Origin: Nemertoderma westbladi
Taxonomy: Eukaryota; Xenacoelomorpha; Nemertodermatida; Nemertodermatidae
DNA: 64,000 nt
Assembly: GCA_032718475.1 (NCBI GenBank)
Contig: JAUCBJ010003147.1
Span: forward strand, 1 to 64,000
Direction of reading: 5' to 3'
Below are positions 1-13,500 of the stretch, piece after piece. Both the position numbers and the translations under genes were made by a program. Within the stretch, counting starts at the first letter, position 1. Each line of letters starts with the position of its first letter. Below the pieces are notes generated by a model. The model did not search any database. It saw nothing but the letters and a program-made list of their open reading frames with translations, and was not told where the DNA came from.

Positions 1-3000
1 TATGAGCTCCGACCATTTAATAACGTACTCAGTTTTACTCACGACCAGTCAATAACACACTTAGTATGAACCCCGACCATTTAATTACGTACTCAGTTTT
101 ACTCACGACCAGTCAATAACACACTTAGTATATGAGCTCCGACCATTTAATAACGTACTCAGTTTTACTCACGACCAGTCAATAACACACTTAGTATATG
201 AGCTCCGACCATTTAATAAAACGTACTCAGTTTTACTCACGACCAGTCAATAACACACTTAGTATATGAGCTCCGACCATTTAATAACGTACTCAGTTTT
301 ACTCACGACCAGTCAATAACACACTTAGTATGAGCTCCGACCATTTAATAACGTACTCAGTTGTACTTACGACCAGTCAATAACACACTTAGTATGAACC
401 CCGACCATTTAATAACGTACTCAGTTTTACTCACGACCAGTCAATAACACACTTAGTATATGAGCTCCGACCATTTAATAACGTACTCAGTTTTACTCAC
501 GACCAGTCAATAACACACTTAGTATATGAGCTCCGACCATTTAATAACGTACTCAGTTTTACTCACGACCAGTCAATAACACACTTAGTATATGAGCTCC
601 GACCATTTAATAACGTACTCAGTTTTACTCACGACCAGTCAATAACACACTCAGTATGAACCCCGACAATTAAATTACGTACTCAGTTTTACTCACGACC
701 AGTCAATAACACACTTTGTATGAACTCCGACCATTTAATTACGTACTCAGTTTTACTCACGACCAGTCAATAACACACTTAGTATGAACCCCGACCATTT
801 CATTACGTACTCAGTTTTACTCACCACCAGTCAATAACAGACTTAGTATATGAGCTCCGACCATTTAATAACGTACTCAGTTTTACTCACGACCAGTCAA
901 TAACACACTTAGTATGAACCCCGACCATTTTATTACGTACTGAGTTTTACTCACGACCAGTCAATAACACACTTAGTATGAACCCCGACCATTTAATAAC
1001 GTACTCAGTTTTACTCACGACCAGTCAATAACACACTTAGTATATGAGCTCCGACCATTTAATAACGTACTCAGTTTTACTCACGACCAGTCAATAACAC
1101 ACTTAGTATATGAGCTCCGACCATTTAATAACGTACTCAGTTTTACTCACGACCAGTCAATAACACACTTAGTATATGAGCTCCGACCATTTAATAACGT
1201 TCTCAGTTTTACTCACGACCAGTCAATAACACACTTAGTATATGACCTCCGACCATTTAATAACGTACTCAGTTTTACTCACGACCAGTCAATAACACAC
1301 TTAGTATATGAGCTCCGACCATTTAATAACGTACTCAGTTTTACTCACGACCAGTCTATAACACACTTAGTATATGACCTCCGACCATTTAATAACGTAC
1401 TCAGTTTTACTCACGACCAGTCAATAACACACTTTACTCACCACCAGTCAATAACAGACTTAGTATATGAGCTCCGACCATTTAATAACGTACTCAGTTT
1501 TACTCACGACCAGTCAATAACACACTTAGTATGAACCCCGACCATTTAATTACGTACTGAGTTTTACTCACGACCAGTCAATAACACACTTAGTATGAAC
1601 CCCGACCATTTAATAACGTACTCAGTTTTACTCACGACCAGTCAATAACACACTTAGTATATGAGCTCCGACCATTTAATAACGTACTCAGTTTTACTCA
1701 CGACCAGTCAATAACACACTTAGTATATGAGCTCCGACCATTTAATAACGTACTCAGTTTTACTCACGACCAGTCAATAACACACTTAGTATATGAGCTC
1801 CGACCATTTAATAACGTTCTCAGTTTTACTCACGACCAGTCAATAACACACTTAGTATATGACCTCCGACCATTTAATAACGTACTCAGTTTTACTCACG
1901 ACCAGTCAATAACACACTTAGTATATGAGCTCCGACCATTTAATAACGTACTCAGTTTTACTCACGACCAGTCTATAACACACTTAGTATATGACCTCCG
2001 ACCATTTAATAACGTACTCAGTTTTACTCACGACCAGTCAATAACACACTTAGTATATGAGCTCCGACCATTTAATAACGTACTCAGTTTTACTCACGAC
2101 CAGTCAATAACACACTTCGTATGAACCCCAACCATTTAATTACGTACTCAGTTTTACTCACGACCAGTCAATAACACACTTAGTATATGAGCTCCGACCA
2201 TTTAATAACGTACTCAGTTTTACTCACGACCAGTCAATAACACACTTAGTATATGAGCTCCGACCATTTAATAACGTACTCAGTTTTACTCACGACCAGT
2301 CAATAACACACTTAGTATATGAGTACCGACCATTTAATAACGTACTCAGTTTTACTCACGACCAGTCAATAACACACTTAGTATGAGCTCCGACCATTTA
2401 ATAACGTACTCAGTTTTACTCACGACCAGTCAATAACACACTTAGTATGAACCCCGACCATTTAATAACGTACTCAGTTTTACTCACGACCAGTCTATAA
2501 CACACTTAGTATATGAGCTCCGACCATTTAATAACGTACTCAGTTTTACTCACGACCAGTAAATAACACACTTAGTATATGAGCTCCGACCATTTAATAA
2601 CGTACTCAGTTTTACTCACGACCAGTCAATAACACACTTAGTATATGAGCTCCGACCATTTCATAACGTACTCAGTTTTACTCACGACCAGTCAATAACA
2701 CACTTAGTATGAACCTCGACAATTTAATTACGTACTCAGTTTTACTCACGACCAGTCAATAACACACTTTGTATGAACTCCGACCATTTAATTACGTACT
2801 CAGTTTTACTCACGACCAGTCAATAACACACTTAGTATGAACCCCGACCATTTAATAACGTACTCAGTTTTACTCACGACCAGTCAATAACACACTTAGT
2901 ATATGAGCTCCGACCATTTAATAACGTACTCAGTTTTACTCACGACCAGTCAATAACACACTTAGTATGAACCCCGACCATTTAATTACGTACTGAGTTT

Positions 3001-6000
3001 TACTCACGACCAGTCAATAACACACTTAGTATGAACCCCGACCATTTAATAACGTACTCAGTTTTACTCACGACCAGTCAATAACACACTTAGTATATGA
3101 GCTCCGACCATTTAATAACGTACTCAGTTTTACTCGCGACCAGTCAATAACACACTTAGTATATGAGCTCCGACCATTTAATAACGTACTCAGTTTTACT
3201 CACGACCAGTCAATAACACACTTAGTATATGAGCTCCGACCATTTAATAACGTACTCAGTTTTACTCACGACCAGTCAATAATACACTTAGTATGAACCC
3301 CGACCATTTAATTACGTACTCAGTTTTACTCACGACCAGTCAATAACACACTTAGTATATGAGCTCCGAACATTTAATAACGTACTCAGTTTTACTCACG
3401 ACCAGTCAATAACACACTTAGTATATGAGCTCCGACCATTTAATAACGTACTCAGTTTTACTCACGACCAGTCAATAACACACTTAGTATATGAGCTCCG
3501 ACCATTTAATAACGTACTCAGTTTTACTCACGACCAGTCAATAACACACTTAGTATATGAGCTCCGACCATTTCATAACGTACTCAGTTTTACTCACGAC
3601 CAGTCAATAACACACTTAGTATGAACCCCGACCATTTCATTACGTACTCAGTTTTACTCACGACCAGTCAATAACACACTTAGTATATGAGCTCCGACCA
3701 TTTAATAACGTACTCAGTTTTACTCACGACCAGTCAATAACACACTTAGTATGAACCCCGACCATTTAATTACGTTCTCAGTTTTACTAACTACCAGTCA
3801 ATAACACACTTAGTATATGAGCTCCGAACATTTAATAACGTACTCAGTTTTACTCACGACCAGTCAATAACACACTTTGTATGAACCCCGACCATTTAAT
3901 AACGTACTCAGTTTTACTCACGACCAGTCAATAACACACTTAGTATATGAGCTCCGACCATTTAATAACGTACTCAGTTTTACTCACGACTAGTCAATAA
4001 CACACTTAGTATGAACCCCGACCATTTAATTACGTACTGAGTTTTACTCACGACCAGTCAATAACACACTTAGTATGAACCCCGACCATTTAATAACGTA
4101 CTCAGTTTTACTCACGACCAGTCAATAACACACATAGTATATGAGCTCCGACCATTTAATAACGTACTCAGTTTTACTCACGACCAGTTAATAACACACT
4201 TAGTATATGAGCTCCGACCATTTAATAACGTACTTAGTTTTACTCACGACCAGTCAATAACACACTTAGTATGAACCCCGACCATTTAATTACGTACTCA
4301 GTTTTACTCACGACCAGTCAATAACACACTTAGTATATGAGCTCCGACCATTTAATAACGTACTCAGTTTTACTCACGACCAGTCAATAACACACTTAGT
4401 ATATGAGCTCCGACCATTTAATTACGTACTCAGTTTTACTCACGACCAGTCAATAACACACTTAGTATATGAGCTCCGACCATTTAATAACGTACTCAGT
4501 TTTACTCACGACCAGTCAATAACACACTTAGTATGAACCCCGACCATTTAATTACGTACTCAGTTTTACTCACGACCAGTCAATAACACACTTAGTATAT
4601 GAGCTCCGAACATTTAATAACGTACTCAGTTTTACTCACGACCAGTCAATAACACACTTTGTATGAACCCCGACCATTTAATAACGTACTCAGTTTTACT
4701 TACGACCAGTCAATAACACACTTAGTATATGAGCTCCGGCCATTTAATAACGTACTCAGTTTTACTCACGACCGGTCAATAACACACTTAGTATATGAGC
4801 TCCGACAATTTCATAACGTACTCAGTTTTACTCACGACCAGTCAATAACACACTTAGTATATGAGCTCCGACCATTTAATAACGTACTCAGTTTTACTCA
4901 CGACCTGTCAATAAATCACTTCGTATGAACCCCGACCATTTAATTACGTACTCAGTTTTAATCACGACCAGTCAATAACACACTTAGTATGAACCCCGAC
5001 CATTTAATTACGTACTCAGTTTTACTCACGACCAGTCAATAACACACTTAGTATGAACCCCGACCATTTAATTACGTACTCAGTTTTAATCACGACCAGT
5101 CAATAACACACTTAGTATGAACCCCGACCATTTAATTACGTACTCTGTTTTACTCACGATCAGTCAATAACACACTTAGTATATGAGCTCCGACCATTTA
5201 ATAACGTACTCAGTTTTACTCACGATCAGTCAATAACACACTTAGTATGAACCCGGACCATTTAATTACGTACTCAGTTTTACTCACATCCAGTCAATAA
5301 CACACTTAGTATGAACCCCGACCATTTCATTACGTAATCGGTTTTACTCACGACCAGTCAATAACACACTTAGTATGAACCCCGACCATTTAATAACGTA
5401 CTCAGTTTTACTCACGACCAGTCAATAACACACTTAGTATATGAGCTCTGACCTTTTAATAACGTACTCAGTTTTACTCACGACCAGTCAATAACACACT
5501 TAGTATATGAGCTCCGACCATTTAATAACGTACTTAGTTTTACTCACGACCAGTCAATAACACACTTAGTATATGAGCTCCGACCATTTAATAACGGACT
5601 CAGTTTTACTCACGACCAGTCAATAACACACTTAGTATGAACCCCGACAATTTAATTACGTACTCAGTTTTACTCACGACCAGTCAATAACACACTTAGT
5701 ATATGAGCTCCGACCATTTAATTACGTACTCAGTTTTACTCACGACCAGTCAATAACACACTTTGTATGAACCCCGACCATTTAATTACGTACTCAGTTT
5801 TACTCACGTCCAGTAAATAACACGCTTAGTATGAACCCCGACCATTTCATTACGTACTCAGTTTTACTCACGACCAGTCAATAACACACTTAGTATATGA
5901 GCTCCGACCATTTAATAACGTACTCAGTTTTACTCACGACCAGTCAATAACACACTTAGTATATGAGCTCCGACCATTTAATAACGTACTCAGTTTTACT

Positions 6001-6660
6001 CACGACCAGTCAATAACACACTTAGTATGAACCCCGACCATTTAATTACGTACTCAGTTTTACTCACGACCAGTCAATAACACACTTAGTATATGAGCTC
6101 CGACCATTTAATAACGTACTCAGTTTTACTCACGACCAGTCAATAACACACTTAGTATGAACCCCGACCATTTAATTACGTACTCAGTTTTACTCACGAC
6201 CAGTCAATAACACACTTAGTATGAACCCCGACCATTTAATAACGTACTTAGTTTTACTCACGACCAGTCAATAACACACTTAGTATATGAGCCCCGACCA
6301 TTTAATAACGTACTCAGTTTTACTCACGACCAGTCAATAACACACTTAGTATATGAGATCCGACCATTTAATAACGTACTCAGTTTTACTCACGACCAGT
6401 CAATAACACACTTAGTATATGAGCTCCGACCATTTAATAACGTACTCAGTTTTACTCACGACCAGTCAATAACACACTTAGTATGAACCCCGACCATTTA
6501 ATAACGTACTCAGTTTTACTCACGACCAGTCAATAACACACTTAGTATATAAGCTCCGACCATTTAATAACGTACTCAGTTTTACTCACGACCAGTCAAT
6601 AACACACTTAGTATATGAGCTCCGACAATTTCATAACGTACTCAGTTTTACTCACGACCA
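1..6660. repeat. 64/66-bp satellite array, block 1
   Basis: Uninterrupted tandem array running off the left edge of the window. Two interleaved monomers are visible. A 66-bp form contains GAGCTCCGACCATTTAATAA and ends ...CTTAGTATAT. A 64-bp form begins GAACCCCGACC, has AATTACG in place of AATAACG, and lacks one TA. The two forms occur in irregular but locally repeated order. Local duplications are visible; for example the stretch starting near 838 recurs about 616 bp later, after a truncated unit at 1,435-1,440. Short plus-strand frames such as 4,659-4,928 exist only because 66 bp equals 22 codons, and they break at each 64-bp unit. I see no gene here. Confidence 0.97.
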
Positions 6661-7049
6661 GCACCCCCACCCTCATCCCACCTCTTTACCATGTGCCCCA
6701 CCGCCCTCCGGCCCCCCACAACCCGCCTCCAACCCCACACCCATCCCCGCCCCACCCCCCACCCCAACACAATCCCCACGCCCCCACCTCCACCCCTAAC
6801 CCCACCCACAGGCCCCACCAGAACGCCTAACACTCATCCCCAGACCCCTACCGCACCCCCAACCCAAACCCTAACCTCCCACCTCACACCCCCACCCCCA
6901 CACCCATCCAGCACCCCAAACCTCATCCCACCTCTTTACCATGTGCCCTTCCTCCCTCCGGCCCCCCACAACCTGCCTCCAACCCCACACACCATCCCCA
7001 CCCCAACCCCCATCCCAACACAACCCCCACACCCCCACATCCACACTTG
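6661..7049. repeat. C-rich block, copy 1
   Basis: Strongly strand-asymmetric DNA, almost all C and A on the plus strand, made of two diverged units about 258 bp apart. Both units carry the anchor CATCCCACCTCTTTACCATG, at 6,674 and 6,932. It joins the satellite abruptly inside a monomer, after CTCACGACCA. The same junction and sequence recur at 19,078. The Pro/His-rich frames that cross it are composition artefacts. The minus strand is G-rich and could form G-quadruplexes. One AAACCCTAAC occurs near 6,863, which is not a telomere array. Confidence 0.9.
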
Positions 7050-7340
7050 TCTGGTTGGACGAGAGGAACAACTGTTGGTGAAACGAATTCATATACCCCG
7101 GGTTGTCCTCATTTAGTCGATATCCGACCCGTCGACCCCTCCTATAGATTTGGAATATTCGGTTCCCGTTTCTGATTGTGTCTACTATGATCGACTCACC
7201 CGCAGGTAACTTTACACTCTTACAGCCATTATTTTCATATGTTTCATTGAAAAGTGCTATAAATAGACAATCACAAAAACCTAACCAAAATTTACGAAAT
7301 TATATTTCATCCTGATTATTTCCGTCCTGATTGTCGTACA
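7050..7340. other. Non-repetitive spacer with a possible small exon
   Basis: Mixed-composition DNA between the C-rich block and the 49-bp repeats. It holds one weak exon-like piece at 7,117-7,205 on the plus strand. This has a pyrimidine-rich acceptor (TCCTCATTTAG), about 29 open codons rich in Asp, Ser, Pro and Tyr, and a donor CGCAG|GTAAC. I do not recognise the peptide and see no partner exon. The rest, from 7,206 to 7,340, is AT-rich with no signal. Confidence 0.3.
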
Positions 7341-7540
7341 TTGTCAGTGCATACATATATGTGTTACATTAAGCCGTCCTGGTAGAACATTGTCAGTATA
7401 CATACATATATGTGTTACATTAAGCCGTCCTGGTAGAACATTGTCAGTGCATACATATATGTGTTACATTAAGCCGTCCTGGTAGAACATTGTCAGTATA
7501 CATACATATATGTGTTACATTAAGCCGTCCTGGTAGAACA
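7341..7540. repeat. 49/51-bp tandem repeat, copy 1 (four units)
   Basis: Four units with the core ATATGTGTTACATTAAGCCG followed by TCCTGGTAGAACATTGTCAG. Units alternate between 49 bp (GTGCATAC) and 51 bp (GTATACATAC). The array ends abruptly at GGTAGAACA, and the 64/66-bp satellite resumes in mid-unit with TCAGTCAATAACAC. A longer array of the same family lies at 20,107-20,630. Confidence 0.93.
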
Positions 7541-10500
7541 TCAGTCAATAACACACTTAGTATATGAGCTCCGACCATTTAATAACTTACTCAGTTTTAC
7601 TCACGACCGGTCAATAACACACTTAGTATGAACCCCGACCATTTAATTACGTACTCAGTTTTACTCACGACCAGTCAATAACACACTTAGTATATGAGCT
7701 CCGACCATTTAATAACGTACTCAGTTTTACTCACGACTAGTCAATAAGACACTTAGTATGAGCTCCGACCATTTAATAACGTACTCAGTTTTACTCACGA
7801 CCAGTCAATAACACACTTAGTATATGAGCTCCGACCATTTAATAACGTACTCAGTTTTACTCACGACCAGTCAATAACACACTTAGTATATGAGCTCCGA
7901 CCATTTAATAACGTACTCAGTTTTACTCACGACCAGTCAATAACACACTTAGTATGGGCTCCGACGATTTAATAACGTACTCAGTTTTACTCACGACCGC
8001 AGTCAATAACACACTTAGTATGAACCCCGACCATTTAATAACGTACTCAGTTTTACTCACGACCAGTCAATAACACACTTAGTATATGAGCTCCGACCAT
8101 TTAATAACGTACTCAGTTTTTCTCACGACCAGTCAATAACACACTTAGTATGAGCTCCGACGATTTAATAACGTACTCAGTTTTACTCACGACCAGTCAA
8201 TAACACACTTAGTATGAGCTCCGACCATTTAATAACGTACTCAGTTTTACTCACGACCGCAGTCAATAACACACTTAGTATGAGCTCCGACGATTTAATA
8301 ACGTACTCAGTTTTACTCACGACCGCAGTCAATAACACACTTAGTATGAACCCCGACCATTTAATAACGTACTCAGTTTTACTCACGACCAGTCAATAAC
8401 ACACTTAGTATATGAGCTCCGACCATTTAATAACGTACTCAGTTTTACTCACGACCAGTCAATAACACACTTAGTATGAGCTCCGACCATTTAATTACGT
8501 ACTCAGTTTTACTCACGACCAGTCAATAACACACTTAGTATATGAGCTCCGACCATTTAATAACGTACTCATTTTTTATCACGGCCAGTCAATAACACAC
8601 TTAGTATGAGCTCCGACCATTTAATAACGTTCTCAGTTTTACTCACGACCAGTCAATAACACACTTAGTATGAACCCCGACCATTTAATAACGTACTCAG
8701 TTTTACTCACCACCAGTCAATAACACACTTAGTATATGAGCTCCGACCATTTAATAACGTTCTCAGTTTTACTCACGACCAGTCAATAACACACTTAGTA
8801 TGAACCCCGACCATTTAATTACGTACTGAGTTTTACTCACGACCAGTCAATAACACACTTAGTATGAACCCCGACCATTTAATTACGTACTCAGTTTTAC
8901 TCACGACCAGTCAATAACACACTTAGTATATGAGCTCCGACCATTTAATAACGTACTCAGTTTTACTCACGACCAGTCAATAACACACTTAGTATGAACC
9001 CCGACCATTTAATTACGTACTCAGTTTTACTCACGACCAGTCAATAACACACTTAGTATATGAGCTCCGACCATATAATAACGTACTCAGTTTTACTCAC
9101 GACCAGTCAATAACACACTTAGTATGAGCTCCGACCATTTAATAACGTACTCAGTTTTACTCACGACCAGTCAATTACACACTTAGTATGAACCCCGACC
9201 ATTTAATAACGTACTCAGTTTTACTCACGACCAGTCAATAACACACTTAGTATATGAGCTCCGACCATTTAATAACGTACTCAGTTTTACTCACGACCAG
9301 TCAATAACACACTTAGTATATGAGCTCCGACCATTTAATAACGTACTCAGTTTTACTCACGACCAGTCAATAACACACTTAGTATATGAGCTCCGACCAT
9401 TTAATAACGTACTCAGTTTTACTCACGACCAGTCAATAACACACTTAGTATGAACCCCGACAATTTAATTACGTACTCAGTTTTACTCACGACCAGTCAA
9501 TAACATACTTTGTATGAACTCCGACCATTTAATTACGTACTCAGTTTTAATCACGACCAGTCAATAACACACTTAGTATGAACCCCGACCATTTCATTAC
9601 GTACTCAGTTTTACTCACCACCAGTCAATAACACACTTAGTATATGAGCTCCGACCATTTAATAACGTACTCAGTTTTACTCACGACCAGTCAATAACAC
9701 ACTTAGTATATGAGCTCCGACCATTTAATAACGTACTCAGTTTTACTCACGACCAGTCAATAACACACTTAGTATGAACCCCGACCATTTAATTACGTAC
9801 TGAGTTTTACTCACGACCAGTCAATAACACACTTAGTATGAACCCCGACCATTTAATAACGTACTCAGTTTCACTCACGACCAGTCAATAACACACTTAG
9901 TATATGAGCTCCGACCATTTAATAACGTACTCAGTTTTACTGACGACCAGTCAATAACACACTTAGTATATGAGCTCCGACCATTTAATAACGTACTCAG
10001 TTTTACTCACGACCAGTCAATAACACACTTAGTATATGAGCTCCGACCATTTAATAACGTACTTAGTTTTACTTACGACCAGTCAATAACACACTTAGTA
10101 TGAACCCCGACTATTTAATTACGTACTCAGTTTTACTCACGACCAGTCAATAACACACTTAGTATATGAGCTCCGAACATTTAATAACGTACTCAGTTTT
10201 ACTCACGACCAGTCAATAACACACTTAGTATATGAGCTCCGACCATTTAATAACGTACTCAGTTTTACTCACGACCAGTCAATAACACACTTAGTATATG
10301 AGCTCCGACCATTTAATTACGTACTCAGTTTTACTCACGACCAGTCAATAACACACTTAGTATATGAGCTCCGACCATTTAATAACGTACTCAGTTTTAC
10401 TCACGACCAGTCAATAACACACTTAGTATGAACCCCGACCATTTAATTACGTACTCAGTTTTACTCACGACCAGTCAATAACACACTTAGTATATGAGCT

Positions 10501-13500
10501 CCGAACATTTAATAACGTACTCAGTTTTACTTACGACCAGTCAATAACACACTTTGTATGAACCCCGACCATTTAATAACGTACTCAGTTTTACTCACGA
10601 CCAGTCAATAACACACTTAGTATATGAGCTCCGACCATTTAATAACGTACTCAGTTTTACTCACGACCAGTCAATAACACACTTAGTATGAACCCTGACC
10701 ATTTTATTACGTACTGAGTTTTACTCACGACCAGTCAATAACACACTTAGTATGAACCCCGACCATTTAATAACGTACTCAGTTTTACTCACGACCAGTC
10801 AATAACACACTTAGTATATGAGCTCCGACCATTTAATAAAGTACTCAGTTTTACTCACGACCAGTCAATAACACACTTAGTATATGAGCTCCTACCATTT
10901 AATAACGTACTCAGTTTTACTCACGACCAGTCAATAACACACTTAGTATGAACCCCGACCATTTAATAACGTACTCAGTTTTACTCACGACCAGTCAATA
11001 ACACACTTAGTATATGAGCTCCGACCATTTAATAACGTACTCGGTTTTACTCACGACCAGTCAATAACACACTTATTATATGAGCTCCGACCATTTAATA
11101 ACGTACTCAGTTTTACTCACGACCAGTCAATAACACACTTAGTATATGAGCTCCGACCGTTTAATAACGTACTCAGTTTTACTCACGACCAGTCAATAAC
11201 ACACTTAGTATATGAGCTCCGACCATTTAATAACGTACTCAGTTTTACTCACGACCAGTCAATAACACACTTAGTATATGAGCTCAGACAATTTCATAAC
11301 GTACTCAGTTTTACTCACGACCAGTCAATAACACACTTATTATATGAGCTCCGACAATTTAATAACGTACTCAGTTTTACTCACGACCTGTCAATAAATG
11401 ACTTAGTATGAACCCCGACCATTTAATTACGTACTCAGTTTTACTCACGACCAGTCAATAACACACTTAGTATGAACCCCGACCATTTAATTACGTACTC
11501 GGTTTTACTCACGACCAGTCAATAACACACTTAGTATATGAGCTCCGACCATTTAATAACGTACTCAGTTTTACTCACGACCAGTCAATAACACACTTAG
11601 TATGAACCCCGACCATTTAATTACGTACTCAGTTTTACTCACGACCAGTCAATAACACACTTAGTATGAATCCCGACCATTTCATTACGTACTCAGTTTT
11701 ACTCACGATCAGTCAATAACACACTTAGTATGAACCCCGACCATTTAATTACCTACTCAGTTTTACTCACGACCAGTCAATAACACACTTAGTATGAACC
11801 CCGACCATTTAATTACGTACTCAGTTTTACTCACATCCAGTCAATAACACACTTAGTATGAACCCCGACCATTTAATTACGTACTCAGTTTTACTCACAT
11901 CCAGTCAATAACACACTTAGTATGAACCCCGACCATTTCATTACGTAATCGGTTTTACTCACGACCAGTCAATAACACACTTAGTATGAACCCCGACCAT
12001 TTAATAACGTACTCAGTTTTACTCACGACCAGTCAATAACACACTTAGTATATGAGCTCTGACCTTTTAATAACGTACTCAGTTTTACTCACGACCAGTC
12101 AATAACACACTTAGTATATGAGCTCCGACCATTTAATTACGTACTTAGTTTTACTCGCGACCAGTCAATAACACACTTAGTATATGAGCTCCGACCATTT
12201 AATAACGGACTCAGTTTTACTCACGACCAGTCAATAACACACTTAGTATGAACCCCGACAATTTAATTACGTACTCAGTTTTACTCACGACCAGTCAATA
12301 ACACACTTTGTATGAACCCCGACCATTTAATTACGTACTCAGTTTTACTCACGTCCAGTAAATAACACACTTAGTATGAACCCCGATCATTTCATTACGT
12401 ACTCAGTTTTACTCACGACCAGTCAATAACACACTTAGTATATGAGCTCCGAACATTTAATAACGTACTCAGTTTTACTCACGACCAGTCAATAACACAC
12501 TTAGTATATGAGCCCCGACCATTTAATAACGTACTCAGTTTTACTCACGACCAGTCAATAACACACTTAGTATATGAGCTCCGACCATTTAATAACGTAC
12601 TCAGTTTTACTCACGACCAGTCAATAACACACTTAGTATATGAGCTCCGACCATTTAATAACGTACTCAGTTTTACTCACGACCAGTCAATAACACACTT
12701 AGTATGAACCCCGACAATTTAATTACGTACTCAGTTTTACTCACGACCAGTCAATAACACACTTTGTATGAACTCCGACCATTTAATTACGTACTCAGTT
12801 TTACTCACGACCAGTCAATAACACACTTAGTATGAACCCCGACCATTTCATTACGTACTTAGTTTTACTCACCACCAGTCAATAACACACTTAGTATATG
12901 AGCTCCGACCATTTAATAACGTACTCAGTTTTACTCACCACCAGTCAATAACACACTTAGTATATGAGCTCCGACCATTTAATAACGTACTCAGTTTTAC
13001 TCACGACCAGTCAATAACACACTTAGTATGAACCCCGACCATTTAATTACGTACTGAGTTTTACTCACGACCAGTCAATAACACACTTAGTATGAACCCC
13101 GACCATTTAATAACGTACTCAGTTTTACTCACGACCAGTCAATAACACACTTAGTATATGAGCTCCGACCATTTAATAACGTACTCAGTTTTACTCACGA
13201 CCAGTCAATAACACACTTAGTATGAACCCCGACCATTTAATTACGTACTCAGTTTTACTCACGACCAGTCAATAACACACTTAGTATGAACCCCGACCAT
13301 TTAATTACGTACTGAGTTTTACTCACGACCAGTCAATAACACACTTAGTATGAACCCCGACCATTTAATAACGTACTCAGTTTTACTCACGACCAGTCAA
13401 TAACACACTTAGTATATGAGCTCCGACCATTTAATAGCGTACTCAGTTTTACTCACGACCAGTCAATAACACACTTAGTATATGAGCTCCGACCATTTAA

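Noticed and set aside
6615-7116. Pro/His-rich frames over the C-rich blocks as a secreted or structural protein
   Set aside because: Overlapping frames on both strands, explained by C+A composition; no signal peptide or exon borders.
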